A stretch of 39,929 nt of DNA from Methylobacterium goesingense. GTDB taxonomy: Bacteria > Pseudomonadota > Alphaproteobacteria > Rhizobiales > Beijerinckiaceae. The stretch spans positions 1-39,929 of the forward strand of contig NZ_BPQL01000065.1 of the NCBI RefSeq assembly GCF_022179225.1. The letters run 5' to 3'. The notes below the pieces were generated by a model. It did no database searches. It was not told where the DNA came from and saw nothing but the letters and a program-made list of their open reading frames with translations. The translations under genes and the position numbers were made by a program. Of this stretch, positions 19,830 to 28,083 are shown piece by piece (within the stretch, counting starts at the first letter, position 1; every line of letters begins with the position of its first letter).

Positions 19830-21515
19830 TCAGGCGGCGCGCACGGTGGCGAGGAAGCGCTGGACCTCGGCGCTGAGGTGTTCGGACTGGCGCGACAGCT
19901 CGGAGGCGGCGCCCAGCACCTGGGCGGCGGCGGCACCGGTCTCCTCGGCCGCGCCCGCCACGCCCGCGATGTTGCTCGTGACCGCCCCCGTGCCCATCGC
20001 CGCCTGGGCCACGTTGCGCACGATCTCCTGGGTGGCGGCGCCCTGTTCCTCGACGGCCGCCGAGATCGAGGTGGCGACACCGCTGATTTCCTGGATGCGC
20101 GCCGCGATCCCGCCGATCGCCTGCACCGCCTGGGTCGTCGAGCCCTGGATCTGGGCGATGTGCCCGCCGATCTCCTCTGTGGCCCGCGCCGTCTGGTTGG
20201 CGAGTTCCTTGACCTCGGCCGCCACCACCGCGAAGCCCCGGCCGGCTTCCCCGGCGCGCGCCGCCTCGATGGTGGCGTTCAGCGCCAGGAGGTTGGTCTG
20301 GCCCGCGATCGAGGTGATCATCGTCACCACGTCGCCGATGCGGGCCACCGCCGTGTTGAGGTTCTGCACGAAGGTGGCGGTCTGGGCGGCCTCGGCGACG
20401 GCAGTTTGGGCCATGGCGGCCGAACTGCCGACCTGGCGGCCGATCTCGAGAACCGACGAGCCGAGCTCCTCGGCCGCCGCCGCCACGGTGTTGACGTTCG
20501 AGGCGGCCTCCTCGGCCGCCGCCGCGACGCTGGTGGACTGGTTGGCGGTCTGGGTGGCGGTGCCGGCCATGCTCTGGGCGGTGGCCTGCAACTCGGTGGC
20601 CGAACTCGTCACCATGGTGATGATTCCGCCCACCGCGCCCTCGAAGCTGTCGGCCATGGCCCGCGTGGCCGCCTTGCGCTGCGCCTCGGCGCCCGCCCGG
20701 GCGAGCACGGTCTCCTCTTCCAGTTTGCGGGTCTGGATCATGGTGTCCCGGAACACGCTCACGGCGGCGGCCATGTCGCCGATCTCGTCGCGGCGGGTCC
20801 GGGACGGGATGTCCACGGCGGTGTCGCCGCCAGCCAGCCGACCCATGGTGCGGGTCATGCGCTCGATCGGACGGGCCACGCCGAACAGGCTGAAGAGCAT
20901 CGCGCCGAGGGCCGCCACCACCGAGATCGCCATCGCGACCCAGGCCATGAGCCCGGCCGAGGCGGCACTGGCCAAGCTCAGCGCGGTGCTGCGCTGGGCG
21001 CCCTCCCGGTTGAAGTCGACGGTCCGCTGCAGGGCCCGGATGGCGCCGTTGTTCAGGTCGGCCATCTCGGCGCTGGTGGTGAGCGCCAGGGCGTCGACGG
21101 TCCGGCCCGCCTTCATGAGCTCGATGACCCTCTGCTGGCCTTCGGCGTAGCGCGCCCACAGGGGCGTGAAGCTGTCGTAGATCGCCTTCTCCTCGGCCGA
21201 GCTGATCAGCGGCTCGTAGGTCCGGCGTAGCCCGTCGAGGGCGTCGAGGGCCTTCTTCAGGCCCGCCTCGTTCTCCGCCAGCGCCTGCGGCGTCTCGGAG
21301 GCGACGACGAAGCGGTACAGCTTCACGCGCACGTCGCGCGTCGCCGTGCTGATCGTGTTCACGACGTTGACGGAGGGGAGCCAGTTGGTCGCGACCTCGG
21401 TCACCTCGCGCTCGATCGCCCGGAGCGTCACGACGTTGACCACGCTCTGCCCCGCCGCAGCGACCCCGAGCAGGGTTATCGAACCAATCAGGATGGATTT
21501 CAGAGAAACGCGCAT
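19830..21515 (-). CDS. Methyl-accepting chemotaxis protein
   Basis: A 561-residue transmembrane chemoreceptor. TM1 is at about residues 7-30, followed by a helical periplasmic sensor of the four-helix-bundle type (30-180). TM2 is at about 183-212, then HAMP (212-266, with [18 protein letters not shown]) and a long signalling domain. Its hairpin tip contains [28 protein letters not shown], where CheA and CheW bind. There is no C-terminal methylase-docking pentapeptide. The ligand is unknown; position next to urease and nucleobase genes is only a hint. It converges on the urease terminator and has 218 bp of upstream sequence without another gene. Confidence 0.95.
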   Translation of the reverse strand: MRVSLKSILIGSITLLGVAAAGQSVVNVVTLRAIEREVTEVATNWLPSVNVVNTISTATRDVRVKLYRFVVASETPQALAENEAGLKKALDALDGLRRTYEPLISSAEEKAIYDSFTPLWARYAEGQQRVIELMKAGRTVDALALTTSAEMADLNNGAIRALQRTVDFNREGAQRSTALSLASAASAGLMAWVAMAISVVAALGAMLFSLFGVARPIERMTRTMGRLAGGDTAVDIPSRTRRDEIGDMAAAVSVFRDTMIQTRKLEEETVLARAGAEAQRKAATRAMADSFEGAVGGIITMVTSSATELQATAQSMAGTATQTANQSTSVAAAAEEAASNVNTVAAAAEELGSSVLEIGRQVGSSAAMAQTAVAEAAQTATFVQNLNTAVARIGDVVTMITSIAGQTNLLALNATIEAARAGEAGRGFAVVAAEVKELANQTARATEEIGGHIAQIQGSTTQAVQAIGGIAARIQEISGVATSISAAVEEQGAATQEIVRNVAQAAMGTGAVTSNIAGVAGAAEETGAAAAQVLGAASELSRQSEHLSAEVQRFLATVRAA

Positions 21516-21733
21516 CGTTGTGGGACCGTCCGGATATGTCTTCCGGGCGGAGATGAAACAACCGCATGCTTAATATGACGTTATCGGATTAGCCAGAATC
21601 GTGGCGATGACTGGCAGATTACGCTTCCGCCAGTCGATGCCGTTGGGTCGATTACGTACATTGCGACGCCTTCCACGCTGGTCGGGGATCGCTATTCGGA
21701 TCGGTAGCGTGCGGTTACAGCCGCCGAAAACGC

Positions 21734-22474
21734 TCAGATGCCCGCGTACCAGGGGAAGCCGAGCTCGGCGACCATGCTGCCACGGCCCTTGCCGAGGCCG
21801 TCGACCCGCTCCACCGCCTCGATGGCGCTGATGTATTTCAGGCTCTTGTAGCCGAGCTGGCGCTCGACCCGCAGGCGCACCGGCGCCCCGTGCGCCACCG
21901 GCAGGGCGCCGCCGTTCATGCCGTAGGCGAGGATGGTCTGGGGGTGGAGGGCGTCGAACAGATCGTAGCTGTCCCACCAGCCGTCGACGCTGCGCACCAC
22001 GACGAAGCGCGCCTCCGGCTTCAAGCCGACATGGGTGAGGAGATGGGCCAGCGGCACGCCGGTCCAGCCGCCGATGGCCGACCAGCCCTGCTCGCAGGAA
22101 TGGAGGGTGATCTGGGTGCGGGCCGGCATCGCCTTCAGCTCGGCCAGCGAGAAGGCGGCCGGGCGCGCCACGAGACCGCTGACCGGGAGCTTCCAGTCGG
22201 AGAAGCCCAGCGCCTTCGAGCGCTGGTAGTCGGGATTGTCGGGATCGGTGGTGTTGATGGTCGGGAAGACGGCCGAGATGGCGTCCGATCCGAACTCGCG
22301 CACCAGGGGCTGGTGGCGCTGGAGCCAGCGCTGGACCGCGAAGGTCAGACCGTTGCTCCAGTCGTACGGGGAGGCGAGCCGCGACAGGGCCGGCGCCTCG
22401 CAGCCGCCGAGGAGGCCGGCGCCGATCAGGCTGCCCGAGCCGGTGAGGAGGCGGCGGCGCGAGAGGTCACGCAT
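21734..22474 (-). CDS. Molybdopterin-dependent oxidoreductase, MsrP/sulfite-oxidase fold
   Basis: A 246-residue periplasmic enzyme of the sulfite-oxidase-type molybdopterin superfamily. The N-terminus has an RR motif (SRRRLL, residues 5-10), a hydrophobic core and LLGGC at 21-25. It is therefore probably a Tat substrate, possibly lipidated at Cys25. The Mo-ligand cysteine is Cys127 in LHSCEQGWSAIGGW. The C-terminal half has GAPVRLRVERQLGYKSLKYI, typical of the fold. The start overlaps the stop of the cytochrome b gene by eight bases, so the pair is probably a redox unit like MsrP-MsrQ. The electron partner here is a different, soluble-enzyme-linked b-type cytochrome. The substrate is unknown. 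Confidence 0.88.
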   Translation of the reverse strand: MRDLSRRRLLTGSGSLIGAGLLGGCEAPALSRLASPYDWSNGLTFAVQRWLQRHQPLVREFGSDAISAVFPTINTTDPDNPDYQRSKALGFSDWKLPVSGLVARPAAFSLAELKAMPARTQITLHSCEQGWSAIGGWTGVPLAHLLTHVGLKPEARFVVVRSVDGWWDSYDLFDALHPQTILAYGMNGGALPVAHGAPVRLRVERQLGYKSLKYISAIEAVERVDGLGKGRGSMVAELGFPWYAGI

Positions 22475-23210
22475 CGGGAGACTCCGTGAGGCGATCTCGG
22501 GGGGCGCGGGTCGTCCGGGCGGGCTCCGGGGGAACGCGGAAGCGGCCGGTGATCATCGACCGCATCAGGTTACCGGCCCCGCCCACGAAGACCTGGAGCA
22601 CGTGGACGACGAGGAAGAGCACGAGCAGGCAGGCCGTGAGGAAATGCAGGGTGCGGGCCGATTGCCGGCCGCCGAACAGGGTGAAGAGCTCCGGATAGGC
22701 CGCGGTCACCCCCGGCGACATGGTGAGCCCGGTGAGCACCATGAGGGGGAACAGCCCGAACAGCACCGCCAGATAGGCGAATTTCTGCAGGGCGTTGTAG
22801 CGCAAGGCTTCGCGCCCGCGCGCGGGCTTCAGGCGGGCATGGTCGGCGATCTCGCGGGCGAGGTGGTGCGGGGCGAGCTGGTCGCGGTCCGGCACGAGGT
22901 CGCGGGCGAAGTGGCCGCCCACGAAGGCGACGATGAGATAGACGATCCCGTTGAGGACGAGCACCCAGGCGGACAGGAAGTGCAGGTTGCGGCCCCAGCC
23001 CGTCTGCTCGAGGTTGACCGGCAGAGGCAGGTCGAGGGCGGCCGGCGCCCCGTTGGCCCCGGTCTCGCCCCAGAACAGGCGCGGCAGGGCCAGCAGGATC
23101 GCGATGCCGCTGACGACCAGGGCGAGGAACGCGACCGCGTTGAGCCAATGGGTCACGCGCACCCAGGCGGCGTGCCGGTGAACCAGGGAGGGGTCCGGAT
23201 CCTCTGCCAT
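22467..23210 (-). CDS. Cytochrome b561-type membrane subunit
   Basis: A 247-residue inner-membrane di-haem-type cytochrome b (Ni-Fe hydrogenase/formate dehydrogenase cytochrome family). Four hydrophobic helices are visible. The first begins RVTHWLNAVAFLALVVSG and the second LHFLSAWVLVLNGIVY; the third is KFAYLAVLFGLFPLMVLTG and the fourth ARTLHFLTACLLVLFLVVHV. His residues in helices 1, 2 and 4 are candidate haem ligands. The ATG at 23210 gives a normal-length protein; the longer frame upstream lies inside the methyltransferase gene. It is 11 bp from that gene and overlaps the oxidoreductase gene by eight bases. Confidence 0.88.
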   Translation of the reverse strand: MAEDPDPSLVHRHAAWVRVTHWLNAVAFLALVVSGIAILLALPRLFWGETGANGAPAALDLPLPVNLEQTGWGRNLHFLSAWVLVLNGIVYLIVAFVGGHFARDLVPDRDQLAPHHLAREIADHARLKPARGREALRYNALQKFAYLAVLFGLFPLMVLTGLTMSPGVTAAYPELFTLFGGRQSARTLHFLTACLLVLFLVVHVLQVFVGGAGNLMRSMITGRFRVPPEPARTTRAPRDRLTESPDA

Positions 23211-23221
23211 CGGGGGCCGGC

Positions 23222-23809
23222 TCACGCGAGGGCCCGCAGCACGTCGAGGCGGTAGCCCTCGGTGCGGCTCTGCCGGACGGGTGCGAGGCGGTCCCGAGTC
23301 AGATCGATCAGCCCCTCGACCGCCGCGTCGGCGCTCAGGGGGAAGTCCGTCTCCCCGAGCCAATGCACGAGGACGACCTCGCCCCCCGGGTTCAGCGCTG
23401 CCACGAGGCGGTCGGCGATGCGGGCGAGATCTTCGGGCGTGAAGAAGTACAGCACCTCCGAGAGCACCACGAGGTCGAACCGGCCGGGGGGCCACTCGGC
23501 CGGCACCGCAGCGCGCTGGAAGACGACGTGGGGTTGCGTGGCGCAGCGGGCGCGGGCGGCGTCCAGGGCGGTCTCGGCCACGTCGAGGGCGAGCAGGGCC
23601 GTGCAGCGCGCGGCCAGCCGGTGGGTCAGCACGCCGATGGAGCACCCGACCTCCAGGGCCTGCTGGTATGTCTCCCGCTCCAGCGCCGCCAGGGTGGCGT
23701 CGTACTTCGCGTGCTCGTAGGCGCTGGTGGTGAAGTCCCACGGATCGGGGTTCGCGGCGTAGAGTCCGGTGAAGTAGTCCGGCGGCAGCGTGTGCGTGGA
23801 GCGGGTCAT
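23222..23809 (-). CDS. NodS-family SAM-dependent methyltransferase
   Basis: A soluble 195-residue class I methyltransferase. The opening YFTGLYAANPDPWDFTTSAYEHAKYD is typical of NodS-type N-methyltransferases, which in rhizobia act on chitooligosaccharides. Motif I is ALEVGCSIGVLTHRLA and motif II-III covers LLALDVAETALDAARARC. The LVVLSEVLYFF stretch follows. It is 12 bp downstream of the acyl-CoA dehydrogenase gene and 11 bp upstream of the cytochrome gene. NodS-type enzymes paired with acyl-CoA dehydrogenases and PIG-L deacetylases occur in other proteobacteria (from memory); no PIG-L gene is present here. The substrate is unknown. Confidence 0.88.
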   Translation of the reverse strand: MTRSTHTLPPDYFTGLYAANPDPWDFTTSAYEHAKYDATLAALERETYQQALEVGCSIGVLTHRLAARCTALLALDVAETALDAARARCATQPHVVFQRAAVPAEWPPGRFDLVVLSEVLYFFTPEDLARIADRLVAALNPGGEVVLVHWLGETDFPLSADAAVEGLIDLTRDRLAPVRQSRTEGYRLDVLRALA

Positions 23810-23821
23810 GGAGGTCTACGC

Positions 23822-25099
23822 CTACAGAGCGGCCGGAGCCTCGTCAGGAATAGGCACACCGGCGGGGTTGCGCCAGAGCATGTCGGCCGGCCGCGCTTCC
23901 GCAAGGACATGGGCCGCCGCGCTGGTCAGGGCCCGGTCGGGCCCGGGCTGACGCAGATAGGTGGCCAGATCCCGCGCCAGGCGCTCCAGGGGATGGGGGC
24001 TGAGGAAGCCCGCCAGCCCCACGGAGCGCTGGGCCCGCTCGAGCACGTCGAGCCCGGCCCGCTCCACAGCGAGGCGGGTGAGGTTGACGTAGGCGATCAC
24101 CTGGTCGGGCTCCGCCTCCGGGTCGGCGGCCAGCCGCGCCGCGTGGCCGACGAAGAGGCGCGCACCCTCCACCGCGATCGCGGCCTCGCCGAGGCGGGCC
24201 GCCTGATGCGGGTCGCCGCCCCGCCCGGTGGCCCGGAGATGCGTCCGCAGGGCGTCGAACACCGCCTCGATGCCGCCGAGCTGCACGGCGGCGAAGCGCC
24301 AGGCACCACCGGAGAAGTGCGGCTCGGCAAAGTAGTCATCGGGGCCGCCGACGAAGCTGCCGGGGCCCGCGGGCAGGCCGGTGAAGTCGAGGATGCCCGA
24401 GGTCGAGGCGCGCATGCCCTGGGGCCGCCAGCCGGACAGGTCGGCGCGGGTACCGGGTTCCAGGTCCACCACCAGCATCTGCTGGCGCCCGTCCGGCCGG
24501 CGCGCGGTGACGAGGGGCCGGGTCACCGCCCCGGCCCCGGAGGCGAAGGACTTCACCCCCGCCAGGGTCCAGGATTCACCCGCTGGATCGAGGCTAGGGC
24601 CGCCGGCTTTCTCAAGGTTGAGGCCCCCGGTTTTCTCAAGGCTGAGGCCGCCGGTTTTCTCAAGGCTGAGGCCGCCGGCCTGGGGCTGCGTGTTCCAGAC
24701 GCCGAACAGGTGTCCGGCGCGGGCATCCGCGGCCAGGCGCTCGGCTACCGCCGGCTCGGCGTAGCGGAATACCAGGGCGAGGGCATTGACGTGCCCCTCA
24801 TAGAGCCGGCCGAGGGCCAGGCTGCCGCGTCCGATCTGAGCGAGGAGATCGGCCAGGACCGGCGCCCGATGGGGCGCATCGAGGCCGGCCCCGCCGAGTG
24901 CAACCGGCAGCGGCGCAGTGAGCAGGCCCGCCGCATGGGCGTCGGCGACATCCTCGGCCGGAAACCCGCCGTCCCGATCGAGACCGTCGGCCCGCTCGGC
25001 GGCGCGGCGGGAGACTGCGCGCGCGGCGACCGCGATCCGAGCCGGGCCGGTGTCGATGCAGTTCTGCGGAAGGGCATTCATCATCGGAAGATGGATCAC
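23822..25099 (-). CDS. Acyl-CoA dehydrogenase-like flavoprotein
   Basis: A 425-residue protein with the acyl-CoA dehydrogenase fold: an N-terminal helical domain with LPVALGGAGLDA, a middle domain with SWTLAGVKSFASGAG, and a C-terminal helical bundle. The catalytic base is not identifiable by eye, so the reaction is open. The fold also serves hydroxylases and monooxygenases. Residues about 142-166, just before the middle domain, contain three copies of an eight-residue unit (GGLSLEKT, GGLSLEKT, GGLNLEKA) encoded by a 24-bp tandem repeat. This is an insertion in a surface loop. First gene of a probable four-gene operon. The GTG at 25099 or ATGs at 25084/25081 are alternative starts. Confidence 0.82.
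   Translation of the reverse strand: MIHLPMMNALPQNCIDTGPARIAVAARAVSRRAAERADGLDRDGGFPAEDVADAHAAGLLTAPLPVALGGAGLDAPHRAPVLADLLAQIGRGSLALGRLYEGHVNALALVFRYAEPAVAERLAADARAGHLFGVWNTQPQAGGLSLEKTGGLSLEKTGGLNLEKAGGPSLDPAGESWTLAGVKSFASGAGAVTRPLVTARRPDGRQQMLVVDLEPGTRADLSGWRPQGMRASTSGILDFTGLPAGPGSFVGGPDDYFAEPHFSGGAWRFAAVQLGGIEAVFDALRTHLRATGRGGDPHQAARLGEAAIAVEGARLFVGHAARLAADPEAEPDQVIAYVNLTRLAVERAGLDVLERAQRSVGLAGFLSPHPLERLARDLATYLRQPGPDRALTSAAAHVLAEARPADMLWRNPAGVPIPDEAPAAL
24605..24676 (-). repeat. Three 24-bp tandem repeats inside the acyl-CoA dehydrogenase gene
   Basis: Units at 24605-24628, 24629-24652 and 24653-24676; the second and third are identical and the first differs at three positions. A decayed fourth unit precedes them on the + strand (about 24585-24604). 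The frame is preserved. Confidence 0.88.
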
Positions 25100-25185
25100 G
25101 GGCGCGCGACGGCCAGGGGGAGATTCCGTACCAAGCCCAGCTCACCCATGCTGGCCAACCCCGCTGAGGAGGCCGCGACCGCCCG

Positions 25186-25347
25186 TCAGCGAGGATCGGA
25201 GACCGTCTCGCGGCGCAACGCGGCGCGTCCGGCGCGCAGGTCGGCCACCATGGCGCGCACCATCCCGCCCACGGTCAGCACGGAGAAGGCGCCGATAGCC
25301 ACCACGAGGGCGGCTCCCACCAGCATCTTGGCGGTCTCGATATCCAC
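25186..25347 (-). CDS. Small single-pass membrane protein
   Basis: With a GTG start at 25347 the product is 53 residues. It has one hydrophobic helix (KMLVGAALVVAIGAFSVLTVGGMV) followed by a basic cytoplasmic-type tail (RAMVADLRAGRAALRRE). The function is unknown. A longer frame starts at 25461 but its first 38 residues look non-coding. It lies 86 bp upstream of the acyl-CoA dehydrogenase gene. Moderate to low certainty. Confidence 0.4.
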   Translation of the reverse strand: MDIETAKMLVGAALVVAIGAFSVLTVGGMVRAMVADLRAGRAALRRETVSDPR

Positions 25348-25517
25348 GGTTCCGATTCCCGGGTTCAAATCTGCTTCGCCGCGTGCCGCGACGGGAACGA
25401 TCACTCCGAGGTGGGCCTTCGGCCCGGGCCCGAGTAGTCCCGCTTGGCGTAAAGCTGCCATGCGCCGGTCGGCTCACGGGCGGGCTCGCGCGGGCCGGAT
25501 CGCCGTGGAGACCTGCG

Positions 25518-27359
25518 TCACGCGCCCGGTCCCTGCCCGGCAAGGCGAACGCGCCAAGCGGCGAGCGGCGTCCCGGCGAGCGGCAGGCGTTCGAGCCACG
25601 GGGCCGTCGCCGTGCCCTCCGCCAGCCGGCGGGCGAACGAAGCCATCGCGGGGTCCTTGCTCGTCGTGCCGGGAGCGCAGACCACGAGATAGGTGGCCCC
25701 GGAGGTGGCGAGCGTCCGCTTCAGGGTCGCCTCGTCGCCGGAGAGCCCTTCGACCGCGGCGATCAGCCCCGTGATCGCGCGGTGATACGGGGCTGCCACG
25801 ACGCCATGATGGCTGTGCAGCAGGATCGACGGGCCCAGATCCTGGTCGGCCAGGATGAGGCCGGACGGAAGTATGTCGAGGGCGGCCAGGGACCGGTCCG
25901 TGCCGCAACCCGGTCCGGCCGGCGCCGGGGCCGCGCTCTCCGGCGCGCTCCCGCTGAAGGGCGCGTGGAGCAGCATCCAGACCTGCGCGATCAGCAGGCA
26001 GGCCAGGCTCGCGGTCGCGATGCGTCGCCATGCGGGAGCGGGGCCGCGCAGCAGCGTGACCGTGTGGCTGAAGAGGGGGCCGGCGACCGGTGGAATGAAG
26101 GCTGCGGCCATGTAGAGGCTGCGGAACTGGAACTGGGCCAGCACGAAGCCGGAGAGAAGGAACGCGGCGGTCAGGGCTGCGGCGCGCCGGACCTCCGGGC
26201 GACCGCGCAGGGCCGCGTGCGCCGCCACCAGCCCGGCCAGAAGCAGGGGCCCGTAGCAGGCGAGCGCGACGTCCGGAAGCGTTGCCAGGAGGCTGCGCGA
26301 GGATTGCATTTCCCGAACGCGGTCGAGCCACTCCGTCCGGACGAACGCCGGCAGGCCCTGGAAGGGCCCCGACAGGCAGCGCGGGGCGAAGGACACGAAG
26401 ACAGCCACCACGACGACACCGCACGCGGTCGCGAAACCGGCGCGGCGAAGCGGCGTGCCGAGCCGTGCGGCAAGGACAGTGGCGCCCGATGCGACGGCCG
26501 CCGACCCCACGGTCAGCCAGAGCCACGGCGGTGAGAGCGCGTCGCATTGCGTCGTCGCCCACAGGGCCGGGTTGGTCTGGATCAGGAACAGGCCGAGGCT
26601 TGCGCCCGCCAGGGTCAGGGTGAACGCCCGAAACGCCGGAAGGCTCGTTCGTCCCGCAACGATCCAGCCGCCCAACACGAAGAGACCGCCGATCACGATC
26701 ACGGGCAGCGCTTCCAGGCCGACCGCCAGGGAGGCCGCCGTGGCGAGACCGCCGACGACGGCTGCGCGGACGCTGCGCCCGGACTCGGCGAGGGCGCATC
26801 CGAGGAGGAGGACGAGCAGCACCTGGACGTTGTGGTGGTCGATCCGTCCGAAGGCGAAGAGTGTCCCGAGCCCCGCGACCTGGGTGGCGGCGAAGAGGGA
26901 CAGCAGGGCCGGGCGAACGCCGAAGCGGGAACGGACGGCGCGGTAGACGATGAGGAGATAGACCGCGAAGAGGGTCGGCGGCCAGAGAGCCACCACGAGC
27001 CCCTCCGCCATCGGGCGGCCGAGCCAGGGCGTGGCAAGGCCGATCAGACCGGCCAGGGGCGCATCGACGAGGCGGGACCAGTGCATGCTGGCGCCCCCTG
27101 GCGGCATCAGCCGGTGCTGGACCATGTCGAACCAGCCCTGCCCCGCCAGGAGGTCGCGGATCTGGACGAGGCGCATGGCGTCGTCGGAATCAGGCAGGCG
27201 CAGGTGCTCCACCGCCGCGCGAAAGTCGGCGAGGGGATAGAGGGTGTAGAGGCCCAACACCACGAGCAGCCACAGGATCGCGGGATTGTCGAAGGCCGAA
27301 CGGTCGGCGGAGGAGGATTCGGCGCAGGACGGCGCTGGAAGACGGTAGGTTGCTCTCAC
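25518..27359 (-). CDS. Polytopic membrane protein, GT-C glycosyltransferase-like
   Basis: A 613-residue inner-membrane protein with about 11-12 hydrophobic segments in the first 470 residues and a soluble C-terminal domain of about 130. Two features recall GT-C enzymes of the STT3/AglB/PMT type. One is an acidic first loop after TM1 (LPDSDDAMRLVQIRDLLAGQ, followed by HWSRLVDAPLA). The other is GRIDHHNVQ in a later loop, resembling the DHH-type motif. A polyprenyl-phosphate sugar donor would be expected, but the substrate cannot be read from sequence. Start is GTG at 27359. It stands alone, with 156 bp or more of non-coding sequence on each side. Confidence 0.7.
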   Translation of the reverse strand: MRATYRLPAPSCAESSSADRSAFDNPAILWLLVVLGLYTLYPLADFRAAVEHLRLPDSDDAMRLVQIRDLLAGQGWFDMVQHRLMPPGGASMHWSRLVDAPLAGLIGLATPWLGRPMAEGLVVALWPPTLFAVYLLIVYRAVRSRFGVRPALLSLFAATQVAGLGTLFAFGRIDHHNVQVLLVLLLGCALAESGRSVRAAVVGGLATAASLAVGLEALPVIVIGGLFVLGGWIVAGRTSLPAFRAFTLTLAGASLGLFLIQTNPALWATTQCDALSPPWLWLTVGSAAVASGATVLAARLGTPLRRAGFATACGVVVVAVFVSFAPRCLSGPFQGLPAFVRTEWLDRVREMQSSRSLLATLPDVALACYGPLLLAGLVAAHAALRGRPEVRRAAALTAAFLLSGFVLAQFQFRSLYMAAAFIPPVAGPLFSHTVTLLRGPAPAWRRIATASLACLLIAQVWMLLHAPFSGSAPESAAPAPAGPGCGTDRSLAALDILPSGLILADQDLGPSILLHSHHGVVAAPYHRAITGLIAAVEGLSGDEATLKRTLATSGATYLVVCAPGTTSKDPAMASFARRLAEGTATAPWLERLPLAGTPLAAWRVRLAGQGPGA

Positions 27360-27563
27360 TGATCCGTCCGTCCGGCCGTGTCATCCGCTCCGGGCCCCGA
27401 CGATAACGGGTGGCCGGAGCCGGTACTGTTTCAGCGGCGGGTTAACGGACCATCGAAGGGCCGGACGTCCGTTGCGATCGCGGCGCGTATTCTCGATCGG
27501 GATGGAGGCCGTCGAACCCGGGGATGCGGTGATTGTCCGAGCCGGGACGACGCAGGGGTGGCC

Positions 27564-27872
27564 TCACGCCGAGATGTCGATCAGCTGCCCCTTCGGACCC
27601 TCGTTGGAGACCATCTTCCTGATGCTGTCCTTGATCTGGTCCTCGATCTTCTGACGCGCGTCCTGTGGCAGCGCGCCGAGCTGCTCCTCCGTGAGGTCCA
27701 TGCTCTTCAGGATGCCCGCGCGCATCCGATCCATCGGGGACATCTTCGCGTATTTGAGGAAGTCGCCCTGGGTATCGACCGAGGCCTGGCTGTCGGAGGC
27801 CTTCGCCGTGGCGATGCCCGCCGGCCGGGTGACAGGCCCGTTGCCGAACAGGCTGGCGCTGGAAATGGTCAT
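27564..27872 (-). CDS. Small conserved-looking hypothetical protein
   Basis: A 102-residue protein with no signal peptide, membrane span or cysteines. A low-complexity N-terminal half (SSASLFGNGPV...) precedes a charged helical part, FLKYAKMSPMDRMRAGILKSMDLTEEQL, then LPQDARQKIEDQIKDSIRKMV. I recall similar short proteins in rhizobia and methylobacteria but no function. The ATG at 27872 is chosen over the frame start at 27920 because the extra residues look non-coding. It is a single gene between the GT-C-like gene and the sfnB-like gene. Confidence 0.65.
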   Translation of the reverse strand: MTISSASLFGNGPVTRPAGIATAKASDSQASVDTQGDFLKYAKMSPMDRMRAGILKSMDLTEEQLGALPQDARQKIEDQIKDSIRKMVSNEGPKGQLIDISA

Positions 27873-28041
27873 CGGGGTCGCTCGCGTGATCCTGCCTCCT
27901 TCGGGCAAGAAGGGCGCCATCCGGGGTCGCGGATTTTATCCTTATTTATCAGTTTCTTGTGGGATCCTCCGGCGGTCGCGGAGAGGCATGATCTGCCGGG
28001 TCGCGACAATTCGTGCCGGGCCGCAGGCCAAACCCGGAGGC

Positions 28042-28074
28042 CGCACGGGGGGCGCCCTCGCCCCCCCCCGTGCG
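28042..28074 (-). terminator. GC-rich hairpin downstream of the sfnB-like gene
   Basis: An 11-base perfect stem cgcacgggggg (28042-28052) / ccccccgtgcg (28064-28074) begins 10 bp past the stop codon of the gene at 28084-29361. There is no clear T tract, so it may act as a rho-dependent or weak terminator. Confidence 0.55.
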
Positions 28075-28083
28075 ATCTCCCCG

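Noticed and set aside
19642..21567. 641-codon open frame overlapping the chemoreceptor gene in another frame
   Set aside because: Arg/Gly-rich shadow translation; the +1-shifted frame encodes a complete chemoreceptor.
21575..21640. CCGATAA-like flagellar sigma-28 -10 element upstream of the chemoreceptor gene
   Set aside because: A CCGATAA match exists at 21581-21587 on the - strand but no TAAA-type -35 element lies at the right distance.
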